Below are positions 58,276-64,000 of a DNA stretch of 64,000 bases, in pieces (position 1 is the stretch's first letter; every line of letters begins with the position of its first letter). The stretch covers positions 66,740,882-66,804,881 of the forward strand of contig NC_044549.1 in NCBI RefSeq assembly GCF_007565055.1, given 5' to 3'. This DNA is from Rhinopithecus roxellana. Its lineage: Eukaryota; Chordata; Mammalia; Primates; Cercopithecidae. The position numbers and the translations under genes were made by a program. The notes below the pieces were generated by a model, which saw nothing but the letters and a program-made list of their open reading frames with translations, did not search any database and was not told the origin of the DNA.

Positions 58276-59678
58276 TTAAAGGAGGAAATTTTAACGTGGC
58301 ATAGAAATTTTCACCTTGAAATTCAGCCTTTTTATCTCTGCTGAGGAAACAAATGTTCAGAGCATTAAATAACTTGATCAAGATAACTCATGTGATCTTT
58401 ATTTCTCTTCATAAGTTACTATTATGAAATGTGTTATGTATTAATCACCTGCTATGTAACAGGTGTTCCACAAAAGTCTTGGTATAGAGTAGTGCCCTCA
58501 TAAAACTTCCATATGCTGTCACACATTCTAGGCCCAAAACTTGAATTCAGCCCATTTAAGATTTAATTAGATCAAATATTAAAAAGTGTTGATACTCAGG
58601 GTTAGCTTGAATCTTAGCAGAGAGGATATGGGCTACTTAAACCACTGACTACATCTGCTATTTATATCAATTAAGTTTAATTTTATAGTGTAGTTCATAG
58701 GACCAAAGAAATGGCTGAGATACCAGGCTTAGTTAGGGTAGAAGCAATGTCTAATCCAATCATCCAGGTTGTAGGAGTCAGCCTAACCTGAGCATTGACA
58801 CTAAACTATATCTACTCTAACTCTAGTTTTTCTGTTCTTGAATTCTTCCACTTGACTCAGAAACTAGAAGCAGGTGGGGAAAGGGATGGATTGTTCTAAT
58901 TTGAATGACATATTCACTCCTTGGCTGAGAGAGGTACATCACCTTGGCTGACAGTCCACCATATTGCTCACGATGGGAGTGAAGTTACTCCCCAGGAGGA
59001 GATGAGTGTGCCACCTCCAAAAGAAAGTGGAATGCAAAGTACCAGAATTACCTTAGTCAGTCCTTGTGTGTCAGCCTGTGGTATTTTGTGATAGAAAAGG
59101 AAAAACAGTAACCCTGCCTTCTTACTCTTTTTGCTATATCTTACCAATTCTCTTTCATATTCCAAGAAGTTCCTGCCTGAAATATGTAATAGTTAAGTGT
59201 TGTTTTTCTCCTTGCTTATGCTGACTTTGTGAAAAGAGCTTATGAAATAAAGTGTTGCTCAATCTTAGAAAACTAGGCCAGGTATCCAATTAGCATATCT
59301 CTCTTGCTCACAGCACTATCAGAATGATTAAGGAGTGTTCCTTCTAGCAGAGAAAAAGGTCTTCTGAGCTGGGAGTCAGTTTGACAGACTAGTCTTTCAT
59401 TGACCCCCATCAGTTCTCCTATATTTTACCCTTGATTTTAAGGAGGGAGCTTTTACTGTTCTTTATATCACTCTTGCTGTCATTGTTACTGCAGTTGAGA
59501 ATGCTTTGATTCCCCCTCTGTGTTTACATTCTTTATCGTCTTCTATTTCACACATTCAATGTTGATGCCAATTGCCAATTCTGTTTGGACAATTCATTGA
59601 TGTGCATAACACTTTTAAGCAGGATATAACTGAAAGGGCAAACTTTTGTAAAAGATTATTATTAAAGATAAACACTTT
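58276..59678. other. Unassigned sequence
   Basis: 1.4 kb without a named repeat or a supported exon. Confidence 0.4.
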
Positions 59679-59751
59679 GGATGGATGGATGGATGGATGG
59701 ATGGATGGATGGATGGATAGATGGATGGATGGATGGATGGATGGATGGATG
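59679..59751. repeat. (GGAT)n microsatellite
   Basis: About 18 GGAT units with one GATA interruption near 59717. The tetranucleotide stays open in several frames on both strands, which explains the WMDG and HPSI repeat frames seen there. Confidence 0.97.
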
Positions 59752-61385
59752 CCACAGACCCTATCAGTACACTGTGCAGAACCCTTTATGCTCATTTCTC
59801 ATTTCTGAGTGCCTTTTCTCCTGTTTCAGTGTGTCATTGATCTCAATCAGCTGTACCTGAAAGTCATATTTGGCATACTCTCCTAGGGCAACTGGGACAC
59901 TGCCCATAGTCGTGGGCAACCAGAAGTGCTTGGGAGTTTACATCAGTCTCTCATCTTGAGGACTTCAGTCAGTGGCTATAGGCTGAGTAAGTATAAAGTC
60001 TCAGGATCTGGTGAGATCAGAATGAAGCTACATTTAATAGGGCTTGGCCTGAAATCATACCCTTGCTTGGCTTCTTTCCCTTCAGTGTCATGTGCAAAAT
60101 CCCAAGAAAAAACCTAGTTAATTTGTCTAAGAACCTCAGAAAACACTGGTACAGAAAGTGAAGAAGAGGAAAAATAGTATAAGATGAAGCTGGAAAGAGA
60201 CTTAAGAGTCAGATCATGCAAAGACTTATAAGGAGTCTGAGTATTACTCAAAGCGTCGCACTTCACACCTACTAGCCTTTTCTCCTTCATAGGAAAAACT
60301 GCAATCAAGAATGGTAACCACAATGGGTACTTGCCATGGTAATGAGGACAAGTAACCATTATTTATGGTATTGTCATTGCTGGTAAAGGAAGTGTAGGGC
60401 ATACAACTCGTTTTCTAATGCAGTTGGTGCAATTGTTAGCCAGGTCGTACCAAAGGAAACTTCCTTTTCTTCATCACAAAATAATTATCCTTAAAAAGAG
60501 TTTGGAATCAAGAATAGGATGTAACCCTTTATTACCAATTTATTGATATAGATTATTGTGTATTATAGATAGATCATTGTTTATTTAGCTTATGTTAGTT
60601 TACGACCACTTACAATCTGCTAATCTTTCTAAAAATTATCAATAGAATTAGTTTTATTTTTCATTGCATTAAGAAGCACATTTTAAAATAATCTGAAATT
60701 ATTTTTACATAAACATAATTTATCTAAGATTTAGATCTTAATACACTAAATTTTGTTAGTGCAGGCTTGACCTCCATGCTTACTAAAACATAGGTAGTTT
60801 AATTAGCTGATCACAATATGGAATATGACTATTAGACAAGAATATGTTTTAAAATTTGTTTTAATATCCTGTAAGAGAAGACAAATTAACAAGCATGTGG
60901 AGAGAAACTTTTTTATTGATCTACTTAACTTTTAAATATATTTTGACACATAGGACCATTATTCACAGGATCCAATTTTCAACTTACAACTTATTAGTAA
61001 TAATAATATATGTAGCTTTATATCTTTATGTGAAAATCCCAACTATGACTTAAGTGTGAGTGTCATATCCTGCAATTTCACAGATACTTAGAAGTGGTAG
61101 ATGAAAATCATATATATTCTTCTTGTTTACTGAAGATATTTAACACCAGAAAAAGATTAAGGAAAAAGAAACACTCTCCATATGTATTCATACATTTTTA
61201 ATGAGAAAAAAAGAAATAAGCTCTGTCAAAGTGCTATTTGTAGCTATTTCCAAATTTAATTTTATGTTTTAAAAAGTTTTTGAAGTCCCACCTAAGAAAA
61301 CATCTGTGAGGCCTGAAATAGATAAAATCCAAGTGTATTTAAAAGAAAGTAAGGATTTAAAGGTGAGCAGAACCTGAAGTGGATA
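59752..61385. other. Unassigned sequence
   Basis: No named repeat. Opposing short frames at 59926-60117 and 60114-60359 have no recognisable domain. Confidence 0.4.
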
Positions 61386-61709
61386 AAAATTTGTCTTTTC
61401 TTTTTTCTTTTTTTTTTTTTTTTTTGAGATGGATTCTTACTCTGTCGCCCAGGCTGGAGTGCGATCTCCACTAACTGCAAGCTCCGCCTCCCGGGTTCAC
61501 GACATTCTCCTGCCTCAGCCTCCCATGTAGCTGGGACTACAGGTGCCCGCCACCGCGCGGCTGATTTTTGTGTTTTTGGTAGAGACGGGGTTTCACCGTG
61601 TTAGCCAGAACGGTCTTGATCTCCTGACCTCGTGATCCGCCGGTCTCGGCCTCCCAAGTGCTGTGATTACAGGTGTGAGCCACGGCGCCCAGCCAAAATT
61701 TGTCTTTTC
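61386..61709 (-). mobile_element. AluY-like, antisense, with target duplication
   Basis: A T-rich tail, TTTGAGATGGATTCTTACTC to GCCACGGCGCCCAGCC. AAAAATTTGTCTTTTC (61386) and AAAATTTGTCTTTTC (61695-61709) are the target duplication. A short deletion in the right arm (GGAGTGCGATCTCC). Confidence 0.94.
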
Positions 61710-61839
61710 AATTTACTTGGTGTTCATTTTGGGAAATTAGCCTCATGATCCCCAGTCTAAATGACATCATCCAGTGAGGTTGCTAAATTAGTATGATAAG
61801 ACCCCTGGCATTGAGGAAGTTTCAGGAGAGGATGCTGAA

Positions 61840-62045
61840 AACCTAGCATACATTGAGCTACTGTAGATTATGTGATTAATGGCATTATCTTATTTACTCC
61901 TAAGAACAACTATATACGTTACATATTATCTTCATTTTATAGAAGAGACATCAGGTATTGGAGAAGTTAATGACTTAACATAGCTATTAATCAGTAGAGG
62001 TAGATTTAAAATCTGAATCCAAATCCAAAAATCACAAAGCTATCA
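61840..62045 (+). mobile_element. MIR
   Basis: AATGGCATTATCTTATTTAC, TCCTAAGAACAACTATATAC, ATTATCTTCATTTTATAGAA and GTAGAGGTAGATTTAAAATC follow the MIR consensus in order. Confidence 0.75.
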
Positions 62046-62547
62046 TATCCCCTCTAGTACCAACCTAGTAATGGTGATTTATGTGCTTAATAATAAATCA
62101 AATCTATTTTCATGAACACTATGTTTAATAAATCATCTTATTGAATCAGAGGTCCTAACTGTCTAATCTGAACTAACCAACTGGGTTATAGTAATCAAGC
62201 AATTAAAGACAACAGTTTGGAACTGTAGGTGACATGAGGCAGGTAAATAAGAAGAAATCATTCCTGGTTTTGCATAGCCACATACAGAGCACAGTGCCTA
62301 GAGGAGAGCATTGCAAACCCATGGAATGGGAAGTGCTTTTAAGAATTCATCTAGTGTGCTTACAAAAGAAACAGGAAAGAAAACACAAACTGTTAACTAA
62401 CAGATAGAATAAATTACTAAAAATTTCATACTGCCTATCACTGGTTTATTATAAGTAGCATAATTCAAATGAAACCTACATGGGATCCAAAATGTTATAC
62501 CTAGAATACAGCAGGATTTGACCATGACTATCCTGAATGATACATGA
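62046..62547. other. Unassigned sequence
   Basis: No feature recognised. Confidence 0.4.
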
Positions 62548-62945
62548 TCAGTCCATTTTCCTTTGCTATAAAGGAATACCTGAGACTAGGTAATTTATAA
62601 AGAAAAGAGGTTTATTTGGCTGACAGTTCTACAGGCAGTGCAAGCATAGCACCAGCTTCTGCTCAGCTTCTGGTGAAGCCTCAGGAAGCTATTATTCATG
62701 ACAGACGGTAAACAGGGAGCAGACATGTCACATGGGGAGAAAGAGAGGAAGAGAGAAGGCAGGCCTGGCTCTTTAAACAACCGACTCTCATGTGAACAAG
62801 AGCTCACTCATTACTGTAGGAAGGGCACAAGCAATTCATGAGAATCTGCCCCCATGACCCAAGCACCTTTCATTAGGCCCTACCTCCAACACTGGGGATC
62901 ATATTTCAACATAAGATCTGTAGGGGACAAGCATCAAAGCTAAAT
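62548..62945 (-). mobile_element. MST/THE1-type MaLR LTR, antisense
   Basis: AGTCCATTTTCCTTTGCTAT, CCTGAGACTAGGTAATTTAT, AAGAAAAGAGGTTTATTTGG, CTGACAGTTCTACAGGCAGT, GCTCACTCATTACTGTAGGA and AGGCCCTACCTCCAACACTG are the antisense landmarks of MST/THE1 LTRs. Solo LTR. Confidence 0.88.
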
Positions 62946-64000
62946 CAATACAGTTCACCAAACACATGCACAGTGATTCTTAGTCAACATCAAATTGGCA
63001 GATCTACCCTATTAGATTTATCTAACTATTTAATAACTGCCAACATACTACTTTTTAATCTGACTTTAAATCAGATCATCAAATACATTATACCAGAAAG
63101 CAAATTAGAATTACATGTTATTAATTTACCAAGGAAAGCCATGTGCCAAAAACATCTTTTGGAATATAGGAAAATTGATCAGAAATTTAACTTCTAATTA
63201 AATATTGCTTCACCATTTATTGGTAGTAAATTATAAATGTTAATATCCAACGGTAGGATTAGGATGCGACTCTTTGACCTAGAACAAGAGGATGAGGTGT
63301 TTGCGCTGAGCTTTGTAGAATGCTTTGTAGCTTGCAAACAAACAAATCCTCATCATTAGCAGTTGTGATTCTTCAACTTCTCTTTTTCTTCCCCTGTCAA
63401 TCTTACAAGGTTTGTTTCTCTCCTGTTCCATTCAAAGATCTTTGCTCTAATAAAAAGCACAATTTAAGAAGTTTTCTCATTCTGGATATACTTTTTACTG
63501 CCCAAAGTACAGCACAGAGAATTAAGTTTTCAAAAACCAAGTGATATAAAAGAAAGAAAAAGAGATTGAAGAACATGAAAGAGCTACAGAGACTCAATAA
63601 AATATATGTAGTTTTTTTTTTTAACTCTGAATTTTCCTCTTTTGAAGACAACCAAGATCTTTTAAAATACATTATCTTAAATTATTTTTTATTAGTATCA
63701 GTTCTCCATTAAGTTATGAATATGTATTTTTAAAACAGCTTTGGGAAAAAATTGTTTTATTTTGTTCTACAGAATATAGATAGAATACTTCTCCAAAAGA
63801 TATTGTATTCCTAGTACACAGGATATGAAATCTCAGAAAAGTACCAAAAGAGAATACAAAGCTTATAGGCTTGTGATGGGACTTAGGAGAAAAGTTTGGA
63901 CAAAGGGGCAAGCATGCAATGCATCTTCCTTCTCTTCAGACAAAAACAGTATTAATACCAAAAGAACATGTAAAAGTGAGCAGTTCTCTCAGTATTTGCA
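62946..64000. other. Unassigned sequence to window end
   Basis: AT-rich, with no named repeat. Overlapping opposite-strand frames at 63320-63672 have no recognisable domain. Confidence 0.4.

Noticed and set aside
59556..59808. Repeated WMDG and HPSI peptides on opposite strands
   Set aside because: Direct translation of the (GGAT)n microsatellite, not a protein repeat family.
1..64000. CRISPR array, operon, tRNA or rRNA gene
   Set aside because: No regularly spaced direct repeats of CRISPR type and no recognisable RNA genes; the Alu and L1 content shows a primate nuclear genome.

Overview
This is primate, non-coding, repeat-dominated DNA. I recognise no host protein-coding exon, no tRNA or rRNA gene, no CpG island and no CRISPR array. 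Every long open frame I can explain belongs to a retrotransposon. Two things point to an Old World monkey (a macaque- or baboon-like cercopithecine) rather than an ape. Two young Alu copies (35311 and 49952) carry the head, linker and right-arm variants GGCTCAAGCC, GGGCGAGGTGG and GAGATCCGGCCACTG. Two very young LINE-1 3' ends (18567 and 44042) share a duplicated GATGGGTGCTGA / GATGGGTGCAGC 3'UTR variant of the L1RS type. The LTR12 copy (HERV9 family) fits a catarrhine genome. Lineage and subfamily names come from remembered family features, not from a database search.

Layout. 1-515: no feature seen. 516-8075: an old minus-strand L1 (L1MA/L1PB-like) hit by an Alu, by a second L1 with an inverted 5' part (twin priming) and by another Alu. 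8076-8963: an LTR12, lacking its 5' part, with five CCAAT boxes. 8964-12350: mostly unassigned, with a decayed L1. 12352-14315: a MaLR element keeping both LTRs and its interior. 18221-22260: an old L1 fragment interrupted by a young L1 that carries a 3' transduction and 681 open codons of ORF2. 22834-35606: scattered MaLR LTR, MIR, MER5, L2 and Alu copies plus a hairpin-rich 293-bp tandem duplication (31659-32244). 36430-43690: a three-level nest, with a full-length but broken L1PA inside an LTR-like element inside an ancient L1. 44042-45481: a second young L1, almost identical to the 3' half of the first. 47134-47480: an inverted-repeat structure holding an inverted copy of part of a Tigger fossil 1.8 kb away. 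48300-64000: more Alu, MIR, MaLR LTR and simple repeats between long unassigned stretches.

Nothing here works together as a gene system. The interest lies in the record of mobile-element and rearrangement events: a 3' transduction, a twin-priming inversion, nested insertions and a probable replication template switch. The regulatory parts that may still act are the LTR12 U3 repeats, the L1PA 5'UTR with an ORF0-like antisense frame, and the G-rich L1 3'UTRs. I found no convincing previously undescribed biological system. The 47.1-49.2 kb rearrangement is the most unusual object.
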